Shown: one piece after another, positions 1-7,746 of the stretch
How positions within the stretch are numbered: the stretch's first letter is position 1
Layout of the letters: every line of letters begins with the position of its first letter
Source of the DNA: GCA-2705995 sp048267965
Lineage (GTDB): Bacteria > Bacteroidota > Bacteroidia > Flavobacteriales_G > Salibacteraceae
Reading direction: 5' to 3'
DNA: 64,000 bases
Assembly (NCBI GenBank): GCA_048267965.1
Contig: JBLWWK010000001.1
Location: 372,001 to 436,000, forward strand
Translations under genes and position numbers: made by a program
The notes under the pieces: model-generated
The model's input: the letters and a program-made list of their open reading frames with translations, nothing else
The model's database searches: none
What the model was told of the DNA's origin: nothing

Positions 1-464
1 CAGCGTTGATTTATATGGGAAATTACATCTTGGCTTTCTTGGGAGGCTTTACAGGCTTAAACGAGTGGATTGCCGCTAACACCAATTACGAAACTTTCTC
101 GTTTCAATTTATTTTAGGTTATGTTTTCTCTCCCATTGCGTGGTTAATTGGTGTTGCCGCAGACGATATTGTTTTGGTGGGGCAGTTATTGGGCGAAAAA
201 ACCATTCTGAACGAATTTTACGCTTATGTAACCATGGGCGAGCTAAAAGCCAATAACGCATTTTCCGATCAAAAATCAGTAATTATGGCCACCTATATCT
301 TGTGTGGTTTCTCGAACTTTGCATCAATCGGAATACAAATTGGCGGAATTGGAGCATTGGTTCCTACCCGAAAAGGATTACTCTCACAATTAGGTGTAAA
401 AGCGCTTATTGGCGGTACGTTGGCTTGTTTGCTAACGGCAGCAATTGTGGGAATGATTATTTAA
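1..464 (+). CDS. CNT-family (NupC-like) nucleoside transporter, C-terminal part
   Basis: This is the C-terminal portion of a concentrative nucleoside transporter of the inner membrane, which imports nucleosides with Na+ or H+. The frame is open from the first base of the window, so the true start lies upstream. Visible family features are the segment GYVFSPIAWLIGV, a conserved LNEFYAYV motif and the block ILCGFSNFASIGIQIGGIGAL, which together form the substrate-binding core of CNT proteins. These are followed by a last hydrophobic helix ending at the stop. About 150 of the usual 400-plus residues are present. The next gene starts 13 bp downstream on the same strand. Family assignment is firm; substrate and coupling ion cannot be read from this part. 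Confidence 0.9.
   Translation, partial: ALIYMGNYILAFLGGFTGLNEWIAANTNYETFSFQFILGYVFSPIAWLIGVAADDIVLVGQLLGEKTILNEFYAYVTMGELKANNAFSDQKSVIMATYILCGFSNFASIGIQIGGIGALVPTRKGLLSQLGVKALIGGTLACLLTAAIVGMII
359..368 (-). repeat. First exact copy of dispersed word GGTAGGAACC (21 exact copies)
   Basis: Representative entry for a family of dispersed 10-base words. Copies reading GGTAGGAACC on the plus strand start at 1083, 9766, 13347, 16352, 22505, 27754, 36472, 40714, 44935, 55750 and 58057. Copies reading GGTTCCTACC start at 359, 14294, 19824, 21259, 22064, 27919, 30213, 39022, 43151 and 56488. One-mismatch copies start at 2204, 5223, 13610, 18128, 20483, 28183, 30955, 37840, 38269, 38317, 38953, 42047, 43753, 51526, 56415, 59198 and 63326. 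The preferred flank is TC before the word, and the best copies read TCGGTAGGAACCGA, two 5-bp inverted arms around AGGA. Only one exact copy (44935) is intergenic. Positions were found by eye. Function unknown. Confidence 0.9.
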
Positions 465-477
465 TAAAAGAATTTGC

Positions 478-2151
478 ATGAGCCAGTCGAATAAAAATTC
501 AGCAATCATCGGCTTGGTAGCAGCCGTTTTTTACTTACCATTTTTAGGAGGTGTTCACCTTTTTGATTGGGACGAAATCAACTTTGCAGAAATTGCGCGT
601 GAAATGGTGCTTCTCGGAGATTACCTAAGAATGCACATTAATTATATTGTATTTACCGAAAAACCACCTTTGTTTTTTTGGATGCAAGCGGGCTCTATGA
701 ATTTGTTTGGTATTGGTGAATATGCAGCTCGTTTTCCCAATGCTATTTGCGGAATTATTACCCTTATTTCTCTCTACAAAATAGGGGAGAAGATGAAAAA
801 CCCGCTATTTGGTTGGTTATGGGCGGGCGCCTATTTTGGTTCTATATTGCCAGCGCTGTATTTTAAATCAGGAATCATTGATCCGTGGTTTAACTACTTC
901 ATTTTTATGGGGCTCTATCACCTCATTTTATTCACTTGGAAAAAAGAGGGTTTTACCGATATTTCTCTTCCCAAATCGAAATGGTATTACCTTTTAATTG
1001 CAGGTGTATTCACTGGTTTAGGTATCTTAACCAAAGGGCCTGTTGCGTATTTAATTACGGGTTTAACGTTAGGCGTTTACTGGGTAGGAACCCGTTTTCG
1101 ATTCTTTATTAATGTACCCCAGTTTTTAGTGTACACGATTGTAGCTTTAGCAGTTACAGGAACTTGGTTCGGAATTGAAGCCCTAAAAAATGGTCCGCAG
1201 TTTTTTGTAGAATTTACCATTCGCCAATGGATGTTGTTTAGTACGCCAGATGCTGGGCATGGTGGTTTTCCGGGGTATCATTTCGTGGTTTTGTTGTTAG
1301 GCTGTTTTCCGGCTTCTATCTTTTTAATAAGAGCGCACGGAAAATTACAGCTTGAAAAGGTTTTCGAGAAAGATTTTAGAAAGTGGATGTTGATGTTGTT
1401 TTGGGTGGTTTTAATTCTCTTCACCATCGTAAAATCAAAGATTGTTCACTACAGTAGTATGACGTACTTTCCGCTTACTTACTTGGCAGCATTGGTGCTT
1501 TACAAAGTAGTAAAAGGAGAAATTCAAGTGAATAAAGCCATGAAATTCGGTTTAATTTCCATTGCATCTCTTGCGGCTTTGGTAACGATTGCTTTACCCT
1601 TTTTAGCCATGAATGTAGACGTAATGAAACCGCTTTTTGAGCAAGATCAATTTGCTTTGGCGAATTTAAATGCTGAAGTTAATTGGACAGGTTTTGAAGC
1701 CGTAGTGGGCGTAATATTACTTGTGGCTACTTTGTTTAGTGTGAGGGATTTTAATAAGAACAATCCGCTCAAGGCTATTCAGTTTTTGTTTGGTGGTACC
1801 GCTATTTTTGTATCGTTAACGTTGATCTTGTTTATTGCTAAAATTGAAAAATACAGTCAAAATGCAGCCATTTCGTTTTACGAATCAAAACAAGATTGTG
1901 ATTGCTATGTAGAGCCAGAAGGGTTTAAGAGTTACGGCCAGTTATTTTACTCGAAACGCCAGCCGGGTTTAATTGCAGAAGCGTATTTAAATGGTAACTA
2001 TAAACAATGGCTGTTGACAGGAGATATTGATAAAGATGCTTTCTTTGTTTCTAAAGTAACTACCGATAAGAAACTACGAAACCATCCTGAAATGGAATTT
2101 CTTTACGAGAAAAACGGTTTCACCTTCTGGAAACGATCTGCTAAGCCTTAA
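478..2151 (+). CDS. ArnT-like (PMT_2/GT83) membrane glycosyltransferase
   Basis: Polytopic inner-membrane glycosyltransferase of the ArnT/PMT superfamily, which moves a sugar from a polyprenyl-phosphate carrier onto an envelope acceptor. The N-terminus carries the diagnostic first-loop motif DWDEINFAEIAREM, with the acidic pair needed for catalysis in this fold, followed by about a dozen hydrophobic helices and a soluble C-terminal tail of roughly 100 residues. Its 557 residues fit the family. The gene follows the nucleoside transporter by 13 bp and faces a GT2 polyprenyl-phosphate sugar transferase at 2347-3108, a natural supplier of the lipid-linked donor. That pairing is inference. It carries a copy of the GGTAGGAACC word at 1083 encoding V-G-T. 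Acceptor and sugar are unknown. Confidence 0.85.
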   Translation: MSQSNKNSAIIGLVAAVFYLPFLGGVHLFDWDEINFAEIAREMVLLGDYLRMHINYIVFTEKPPLFFWMQAGSMNLFGIGEYAARFPNAICGIITLISLYKIGEKMKNPLFGWLWAGAYFGSILPALYFKSGIIDPWFNYFIFMGLYHLILFTWKKEGFTDISLPKSKWYYLLIAGVFTGLGILTKGPVAYLITGLTLGVYWVGTRFRFFINVPQFLVYTIVALAVTGTWFGIEALKNGPQFFVEFTIRQWMLFSTPDAGHGGFPGYHFVVLLLGCFPASIFLIRAHGKLQLEKVFEKDFRKWMLMLFWVVLILFTIVKSKIVHYSSMTYFPLTYLAALVLYKVVKGEIQVNKAMKFGLISIASLAALVTIALPFLAMNVDVMKPLFEQDQFALANLNAEVNWTGFEAVVGVILLVATLFSVRDFNKNNPLKAIQFLFGGTAIFVSLTLILFIAKIEKYSQNAAISFYESKQDCDCYVEPEGFKSYGQLFYSKRQPGLIAEAYLNGNYKQWLLTGDIDKDAFFVSKVTTDKKLRNHPEMEFLYEKNGFTFWKRSAKP

Positions 2152-2189
2152 CTTAGAGGTAATTCTCAAATACAAAACCAGAAACTCAA

Positions 2190-2214
2190 TACGGTAGAAA
2201 ACGCGTTCCTACCG
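2190..2214. repeat. Intergenic inverted repeat containing a GGTAGGAACC variant
   Basis: Between the convergent glycosyltransferase genes, CGGTAG and CTACCG form a 6-bp inverted repeat around a centre that contains the self-complementary AACGCGTT. The right half is a one-mismatch copy of the dispersed word (CGTTCCTACC at 2204-2213). There is no T-tract, so it is not an obvious terminator. The rest of the 195-bp gap shows no open reading frame or RNA that I recognise. Confidence 0.5.
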
Positions 2215-2346
2215 ATAAGAAAAGGGTGATACAGCAAAACAACCAAGCGCTATTTCGTAGGTGTTTTGATGGCTAATTCACGCACGGTTGTTGTTAATTA
2301 AACCATAGATATTTCATCATTTCGGAGGTTTTTACCGAAAAACAGC

Positions 2347-3108
2347 TTACGATTTTGCTGATTTAACTCCCTTGAAAATTTTGAAAGATCCTAGTCCCAT
2401 TTTTTGAAGGAAGTACGAGAAAGACGTCCATAAAACCCCAAATCCGTAGATAGAACTGCGTTTGAAATTGATAGAACTTGCTTCTTCGAAATACTTGGTA
2501 GGGCAGGTAACTTCGGCCATTTCGTAGTTGGCAAAAGCAATTTGAGCAAGCATTTGATTATCGAATACAAAATCGTCTGAGTTAATGTTGTAATCGATGG
2601 CTTGCAATACCTCTTTCGAAAAAGCTCTGTAACCCGTGTGGTATTCTGATAGCTTTTGGTTCATCAAAATGTTTTGGGTAAGCGTAAGAATTCGGTTGGC
2701 GATGTATTTATAAATGGGCATTCCGCCTTTTAGCGCACCTTTTCCTAAAATTCTTGAAGCCAAAACCACTTGGTATACATCGTTGGCAATAATGTAGCAC
2801 ATAGAGGCTATGAGCTTTGGAGTGTACTGATAATCAGGATGAACCATGATCACAATGTCGGCTCCAATTTCGAGGGCTCTGTTGTAGCAACTTTTCTGAT
2901 TTCCACCGTATCCTTTGTTTTCTTCGTGACGAATAACATGCTCAATACCAAGTTCTTTGGCTTTTTGAGAAGTATTGTCAGAACTTTTGTCGTCTACTAG
3001 AATAACTTCATCAACAATATCAAAAGGAATTTCTCGATAGGTTTGTTCCAATGTTTTTTCGGCATTGTAAGCCGGCATTACCACTACAACTTTCTTATTG
3101 TGAATCAT
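2347..3108 (-). CDS. Glycosyltransferase family 2 (DPM1-like)
   Basis: Cytoplasmic GT-A fold glycosyltransferase related to dolichyl/polyprenyl-phosphate mannose synthases. The nucleotide-sugar site is visible near the N-terminus: VVVMPAYNAEKTL, then VDEVILVDDKSSDNT, and a metal-binding region around HPDYQYTP. The C-terminal 60 residues have only short hydrophobic patches, so it lacks the GtrA-type membrane domain found in some relatives. At 253 residues it is close to the usual catalytic-domain length. It lies convergent to the ArnT-like enzyme, for which it could make the lipid-linked sugar donor. That is inference from pairing, and an O-antigen or protein-glycosylation role is equally possible. 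Confidence 0.85.
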   Translation of the reverse strand: MIHNKKVVVVMPAYNAEKTLEQTYREIPFDIVDEVILVDDKSSDNTSQKAKELGIEHVIRHEENKGYGGNQKSCYNRALEIGADIVIMVHPDYQYTPKLIASMCYIIANDVYQVVLASRILGKGALKGGMPIYKYIANRILTLTQNILMNQKLSEYHTGYRAFSKEVLQAIDYNINSDDFVFDNQMLAQIAFANYEMAEVTCPTKYFEEASSINFKRSSIYGFGVLWTSFSYFLQKMGLGSFKIFKGVKSAKS

Positions 3109-3148
3109 GGCGGCAAAAGTAAGTCAACCGATTTTATTTTCATCCATC

Positions 3149-4687
3149 TTAAGCGCCTAACCATCCTTCTCGATCAAGAGAACGGTACTGAATAGCTTCT
3201 GCCAAGTGATTAGGCAATATATCTACAACACCTTCTAAGTCTGCAATGGTGCGTGCTGTCTTTAGTATTCTATCGTAAGAGCGGGCACTGAGATTAAGTC
3301 GGTCTACTGCATTTTTTAATAAATTTTTTCCTTGTTCGTTAATTTCACAGAACTCTTTTATTTGTTTACTGGCCATTTGAGCGTTACAATGAATGGTTTT
3401 ATGTTCAGCAAAACGTTGTTCTTGTAAACTGCGAGCTCTGATCACTCGAGCACGAATGCTTTCGCTGGTTTCACCAGTGCTCTTGTGTGAAAGTTGTTCA
3501 AAAGGAACAGGAGTTACCTCAATGTGCAAATCAATTCTATCGAGTAATGGGCCTGAAATCTTGTTTAAATATCGTTTTACGGCATATTCGTTTTCGGTAG
3601 AAGTGTTGGGGTCGTAAAAGTCGCCACTCGGAGACGGATTCATAGAAGCCACAAGCATAAAGCTGGCAGGGTAATCTACGGTGATTTTGGCGCGAGAAAT
3701 GGTGACAATTCTATCTTCTAAAGGCTGTCTCATTACTTCGAGAACGCTTCGTTGAAACTCTGGAAGTTCATCTAAAAACAACACTCCATTGTGCGCTAAC
3801 GAAATTTCGCCTGGTCTTGGGTTAGAGCCGCCACCCACCAAGGCAACATCGCTCACTGTATGGTGAGGATGACGAAAGGGTCTTCTGGTGAGCAACGAGG
3901 TTTGCGTTCCTAATAAACCAGAAACTGAATGAATTTTTGTGGTTTCTAAGGCTTCTTTGATAGAGAGTGGAGGTAAAATGGTAGGAATCCTTTTGGCTAG
4001 CATGGTTTTTCCAACTCCCGGAGGCCCTACCAAAATGATGTTATGCCCGCCAGCAGCGGCAATTTCAAGGGCTCGTTTTACGGGTTCCTGCCCTTTTACA
4101 TCAGAGAAATCTACATCAAATTCATTAGCGTTGGTTTCAAATTCTTTGCGGGTGTCTACCACAGAAGGAGTTAGCTCTCTTTTTCCATCGAAAAATTCGA
4201 TAGCTTCGGTGATGTTTTTAATTCCGTAAACTTCTAAATCGTCTACAATGGCGGCTTCTCGCGCGTTTTGTTCGGGTAAAATAAACCCTTTGAAACCTTC
4301 TTTGCGAGCTTGAATGGCAATAGGCAGTGCGCCTTTAATGGGTCTGAGTTGGCCGTCTAAAGCCAATTCTCCCATGATCATATAATCGCTCACGGCTTGT
4401 GGCTGAATTTGCTCAGAAGCCGCTAGAATGCCCAGAGCTAGTGGTAAATCATAAGCAGAACCCTCTTTTCGAATATCGGCCGGTGCCATATTAACCGTAA
4501 TGCCTTTTCCCGGAATTTTATATCCATTGTTTTTGAGTGCAGCATCTATGCGGTGTTGGCTTTCTTTTACGGCACTATCGGGCAGGCCAACGAGAAAAAA
4601 ATTAACGCCTTTCGAAATGTTTACCTCAATGGTAATCGTTTGCGCTTCTATGCCGTAAACGGCACTTCCATAGGTTTTTATAAGCAT
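3149..4687 (-). CDS. comM: YifB/ComM-family Mg-chelatase-like AAA+ ATPase
   Basis: AAA+ ATPase of the YifB/ComM family, whose characterised member is a branch-migration helicase that integrates incoming single strands during natural transformation. The order is canonical: an N-terminal ChlI-like domain (residues 1-165), then Walker A GPPGVGKT at 221-228, the Walker B/arginine block including FLDELPEF, and a C-terminal Mg_chelatase_C domain ending in the RSYDRILKTARTIADLEG region. Its 512 residues match the family. It is transcribed alone or with the DUF2147 gene 33 bp upstream. The family is common even in bacteria not known to be transformable, so its presence alone does not show competence. 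It becomes more interesting beside the abundant GGTAGGAACC word. Confidence 0.93.
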   Translation of the reverse strand: MLIKTYGSAVYGIEAQTITIEVNISKGVNFFLVGLPDSAVKESQHRIDAALKNNGYKIPGKGITVNMAPADIRKEGSAYDLPLALGILAASEQIQPQAVSDYMIMGELALDGQLRPIKGALPIAIQARKEGFKGFILPEQNAREAAIVDDLEVYGIKNITEAIEFFDGKRELTPSVVDTRKEFETNANEFDVDFSDVKGQEPVKRALEIAAAGGHNIILVGPPGVGKTMLAKRIPTILPPLSIKEALETTKIHSVSGLLGTQTSLLTRRPFRHPHHTVSDVALVGGGSNPRPGEISLAHNGVLFLDELPEFQRSVLEVMRQPLEDRIVTISRAKITVDYPASFMLVASMNPSPSGDFYDPNTSTENEYAVKRYLNKISGPLLDRIDLHIEVTPVPFEQLSHKSTGETSESIRARVIRARSLQEQRFAEHKTIHCNAQMASKQIKEFCEINEQGKNLLKNAVDRLNLSARSYDRILKTARTIADLEGVVDILPNHLAEAIQYRSLDREGWLGA

Positions 4688-4720
4688 GTGGTGTGGTTTT
4701 GTAAAAAGAAAAAGTGAGCG

Positions 4721-5164
4721 TTATTTAACGCGCGTCCAAACATCGGTTCGGCCAAAAAGTGGAGTGCCAATGTAGCCTCTCACTTCAATTTCGTTTTGGT
4801 GGGTAAGTTCTATTTTACAACTGTAAGTGGAGCCATTATTGGGGTCGTAAATGGTTCCTTCTTCCCAAATTTTATCATCACTATCGAACTCGAATCCTTT
4901 CAATAATTCGCAGCCGAGTAATGGCTTGTTTTGTTGATTTTCGTTGGGATTGTTCACGTCTTTTTTGGGTTGACCATTTTCGTTTTTGGGTTCCTTCAAC
5001 CATACAATTTTGCCGAAATACTGATTATTCTTCTTGTAAATCTCGATGTGGGCTTTGCCTTCGCTGGGCATCCATTTGCCAATTAGCTGGTCGGCTTTTT
5101 GAGAAAAACTAATAAGTGAAAGTAGAAAGGCGAATGCGGTAGTGATTCCGATTTTTTTAATCAT
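4721..5164 (-). CDS. Secreted DUF2147 protein
   Basis: Small exported protein of the DUF2147 family, function unknown. Residues 1-21 form a signal peptide ending near SFSQ. The mature part begins with the family pattern IGKWMPSEGKAHIEIY, followed by YFGKIVWLKEP and a C-terminal stretch with YIGTPLFGRTDVWTRV, which suggests a lipocalin-like beta barrel. The length (147 residues) is normal. Members are common and single-copy in Bacteroidota; no partner can be deduced here, the flanking genes being ComM and azurin. Confidence 0.85.
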   Translation of the reverse strand: MIKKIGITTAFAFLLSLISFSQKADQLIGKWMPSEGKAHIEIYKKNNQYFGKIVWLKEPKNENGQPKKDVNNPNENQQNKPLLGCELLKGFEFDSDDKIWEEGTIYDPNNGSTYSCKIELTHQNEIEVRGYIGTPLFGRTDVWTRVK

Positions 5165-5222
5165 AAAGGGTAAATTTTAAAAGAAGAACATGTAAAAGGT
5201 AACAAATTGCGTTTAAGTTTTC

Positions 5223-5232
5223 GGTAGGAACG
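5223..5232 (+). repeat. Intergenic near-copy of GGTAGGAACC
   Basis: One-mismatch copy (GGTAGGAACG), preceded by TC and followed by CGATTCCG, so that GGAA and TTCC flank a CGCGA centre. It lies in the 172-bp gap between the DUF2147 gene and the azurin terminator. It shares the CGCG extension with the intergenic copy at 2204. Confidence 0.5.
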
Positions 5233-5285
5233 CGATTCCGTTTTACATCAAAATCATCTTTTTGCCAATTTGTTCACCAAAAGGC

Positions 5286-5316
5286 ATAAAAAAAGCCCTT
5301 CAATTTGAAGGGCTTT
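5286..5316 (-). terminator. Rho-independent terminator of the azurin gene
   Basis: On the minus strand a 12-bp stem (AAAGCCCTTCAA pairing with TTGAAGGGCTTT) is followed by a run of T residues, 20 bp after the azurin stop codon. Confidence 0.85.
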
Positions 5317-5336
5317 ACAATCGTGAGATGGATTCC

Positions 5337-5861
5337 TTATTTTACGATAAACTTACCATTCATTAATCCGTAATGACCTGGGAAACTACAGATGTATTCG
5401 TAAGTACCTTTAGCTGGAGCGGTAAACTCGATAGTTGTTTCTTCACCACCACCAATTGTATTGGTGTGAGCAATTACTTGATCTTCTAAAGCAGCTGGTG
5501 TGTAATCTTCGTCTGCTGCTTGTGTGGCTGCCGTTGCATACTCAGCTTTATCTACCCCTTTTTGAAGTAAAACCCAGTTGTGCCCCATGGCTGCTTTTGC
5601 CATTTCGCCCGTGTGTTTGAGTGTAAGCTTTACGGTTTGACCTTCGTATACTTCGATTTTTTCGAGGTTAAAACGCATTTGATCGTTACCTTCAATGGTT
5701 ACTTCGATAGATTCTGCTACTTCAACTGTTTCTTCTTCAGTGTAATCAGAAGATTTTTGAGGAGCTTGTAGCTTGGTTTCTTCGGTTTTGGTTTCATTAC
5801 CACCACCGCAGCTAGCGAGTGTTAAAGAGGCAATTGCTAAACTAAAAACTACTTTTCTCAT
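5337..5861 (-). CDS. Azurin-type cupredoxin lipoprotein
   Basis: Lipid-anchored blue-copper electron carrier. Residues 1-17 are a signal peptide with lipobox LASC (Cys18), followed by a charged linker of about 35 residues and an azurin domain from about residue 52 to 174. The type-1 copper ligands are all present: His94 (in GHNW), Cys158, His163 and Met167 (in the CSFPGHYGLM loop). The next gene downstream in genomic order is a di-heme cytochrome c peroxidase, for which azurins are known electron donors. That functional link is inference from adjacency. A strong terminator follows, so this gene is probably expressed as a short transcript. Confidence 0.93.
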   Translation of the reverse strand: MRKVVFSLAIASLTLASCGGGNETKTEETKLQAPQKSSDYTEEETVEVAESIEVTIEGNDQMRFNLEKIEVYEGQTVKLTLKHTGEMAKAAMGHNWVLLQKGVDKAEYATAATQAADEDYTPAALEDQVIAHTNTIGGGEETTIEFTAPAKGTYEYICSFPGHYGLMNGKFIVK

Positions 5862-5933
5862 GTTACTTTTTTTATAGATGCGATATTAAATGTTCTCTTT
5901 TATAAATTCTGTAATCTTTGTCACAGGTCTTTG

Positions 5934-6968
5934 CTAATTTAAAGCATGCGAAGGGATTTCACCGGTTAAAGTATGTAAGAAGGTAACAATGCTTTTCACA
6001 TCTTGATCAGATAAGTCTCTACCCAGTTGAGTAGTGCCCATTATTTTCACGGCTTCTTCTAAACTCTCAACGCTTCCATCGTGAAAATAAGGAGCCGTTT
6101 TGGCTACATTTCTAAGAGCAGCAACTTTAAACATTTGCTTATCGATGTCTTTACCTGTTACTTCAAATTTACCTTCATCGTGCTTTTTGCTACCGGTATA
6201 TTCCCAGTATGGACCGTTTACTAAGCCAAATTTTTGAAACATTTGTCCGCCAAGGCCAGGACCCATATGACAAGTAATACAACCAGAATTAATAAATGTT
6301 TCCATTCCTTTTAATTCTTCAGCATTTAGAGCCGTTATATCTCCAGCTAGGTATTCATCGAATCGAGAAGGAGTGCGCAGCGTTTTCTCAAATTCACCAA
6401 TGGCTTCGGTGATGTTATCGTAGTTGATGGGCTGCGGGTCGTTCGGAAAAGACTCTTTAAACAAACTGAGGTATTCTTGAATACCTTCGATGTTTTTGGC
6501 AGCAATTGAGCTATCTGCAATTCCCATCTCAATGGGGTTTAGAATAGGGCCTGCTGCTTGTGCTTTTAAATCTTCTGCTCTACCATCCCAGAATTGGGCA
6601 AAGTGAAAATAGGCATTGTAAACGGTGGGTGAGTTTCTGTCTCCTCTTTTGCCTTCGTGACCAGGAGAAGTAGGTTCGTTGTCTACTCCGTAATTATCGA
6701 GTAAATGGCAGGTGTTACAACTCATTTCACCATTAAAAGAAAGAGCCGTTTCGTAATAAAGCTTCTTTCCTAAGCGAGCAATTGGGCGGTCAAAAGAAGC
6801 CGCTTCTGGCAATACTTTAAAGTAGGCTTGCGCTTGCTTAAGAAGTTTTTGCTCTGCCGTTGGTGTTTCTTTTTGGGGCTGAGCAGTTTCGTTTTTTTCG
6901 GTTTTTCCGTTGCCAGTGCAACTCGCTAGTGCCAGTGCAAAAGCTGCCAATAAATATTTCTGCTTCAT
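5934..6968 (-). CDS. Di-heme cytochrome c peroxidase (CcpA/MauG family) lipoprotein
   Basis: Periplasmic di-heme peroxidase that reduces hydrogen peroxide with electrons from small carriers. I place the start at the second Met of the frame (MKQKYLL) because it begins a clean lipoprotein signal (LASC, Cys17); the longer frame to 6992 adds eight residues that spoil it. Heme-binding motifs are CNTCH at 84-88 and CITCH at 230-234, and FHDGSVESLEEAV near the C-terminus is typical of the family. Length of 344 residues is normal. It sits just upstream of the azurin gene on the same strand (72 bp), so the two probably form an electron donor-acceptor pair against peroxide stress. Confidence 0.93.
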   Translation of the reverse strand: MKQKYLLAAFALALASCTGNGKTEKNETAQPQKETPTAEQKLLKQAQAYFKVLPEAASFDRPIARLGKKLYYETALSFNGEMSCNTCHLLDNYGVDNEPTSPGHEGKRGDRNSPTVYNAYFHFAQFWDGRAEDLKAQAAGPILNPIEMGIADSSIAAKNIEGIQEYLSLFKESFPNDPQPINYDNITEAIGEFEKTLRTPSRFDEYLAGDITALNAEELKGMETFINSGCITCHMGPGLGGQMFQKFGLVNGPYWEYTGSKKHDEGKFEVTGKDIDKQMFKVAALRNVAKTAPYFHDGSVESLEEAVKIMGTTQLGRDLSDQDVKSIVTFLHTLTGEIPSHALN

Positions 6969-7071
6969 GCTTTGTAATTTTAATTGAAGCAAAAATAATA
7001 TGGAATTTGACCTCGTTAAAAAGCCCGATCCAATTTAGAATGTTTTTACAGAAAGAGAAAAAAAGAAGTTT

Positions 7072-7650
7072 TTACGACACTAAAGCATCTTCGATAAGCG
7101 CAATAAAGCAATGAATTACTTTTATGTGAATTTCTTGAATACGATCAGCAAAACCAAAATGTGGAACGCGAATTTCAACATCAGATAAGGTGCTTAATTC
7201 ACCACCATCTTTTCCTGTTAAAGAAACCACCATCATGCCTTTATCTCTGGCCGCCTTTGCCGCGTTAATAATGTTTTCAGATTTTCCACTGGTAGAAATG
7301 GCCAACAGCGTATCGTTGGGTTGCCCCATGCCTTCTACAAAGCGAGAAAAAACATGCTCGTAACCAAAATCGTTACCAGCGCAAGTAAGAAATCCAGGGT
7401 CTGAAATGGCAATTGCTGGAAGAGATTTACGACTATCCCTGTATCTGCCTGTTAGTTCTTCGGCAAAATGCATAGCATCACTCATAGAACCACCATTACC
7501 GCAAGAGATTATTTTACCACCATTAATAATGGAAGCAACCATTTGCCGACTAGCCATTTCAATTTTTTGAACATTGGTTTCGTCTTGCATAAACCTTTCG
7601 AGCAGGTCTTTGGCTTCTTGCAGGTGCTGTAAAATAATGCTGTCTGACAT
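7072..7650 (-). CDS. gmhA: Phosphoheptose isomerase GmhA
   Basis: SIS-domain isomerase converting sedoheptulose 7-phosphate to D-glycero-D-manno-heptose 7-phosphate, the first step of heptose synthesis for LPS core or S-layer glycans. It has 192 residues like the E. coli enzyme and shares its signature blocks: SCGNGGSMSDAMHFAEELTG, AGNDFGYEHVFSR, SGKSENIINAA, RVPHFGFADRIQEIHIKVIH. The metal/active-site His and Glu of AMHFAEE and the C-terminal His are kept. One visible change is Met where many homologues have His after NGGS. No other heptose gene lies nearby, so the pathway is dispersed. It is separated from the DsbD-like gene by a terminator. Confidence 0.93.
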   Translation of the reverse strand: MSDSIILQHLQEAKDLLERFMQDETNVQKIEMASRQMVASIINGGKIISCGNGGSMSDAMHFAEELTGRYRDSRKSLPAIAISDPGFLTCAGNDFGYEHVFSRFVEGMGQPNDTLLAISTSGKSENIINAAKAARDKGMMVVSLTGKDGGELSTLSDVEIRVPHFGFADRIQEIHIKVIHCFIALIEDALVS

Positions 7651-7675
7651 TGGGCTTGCGTTTGCGCCAAAGATA

Positions 7676-7715
7676 AAAGAACTCTATTAAGTGAATGTTC
7701 TTAATAGAGTTCTTT
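7676..7715 (-). terminator. Terminator of the DsbD-like gene
   Basis: A 16-bp stem (AAAGAACTCTATTAAG with its complement) and an 8-base loop lie 31 bp after the DsbD-like stop, with T residues following on the minus strand. The perfect inverted repeat could work on both strands. Confidence 0.75.
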
Positions 7716-7746
7716 CAAACAGCGGATAAATCAAAAAAAGAAGAAT

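Noticed and set aside
809..997. Short frames inside the ArnT-like gene and many others opposite long genes (e.g. 8495-8959, 53523-53882)
   Set aside because: They are shadow frames of clear genes, with no family resemblance of their own.
2152..2346. Terminator between the two glycosyltransferase genes (TTTCGG/CCGAAA at 2320-2340)
   Set aside because: Stem is short, and no T run follows on the minus strand.
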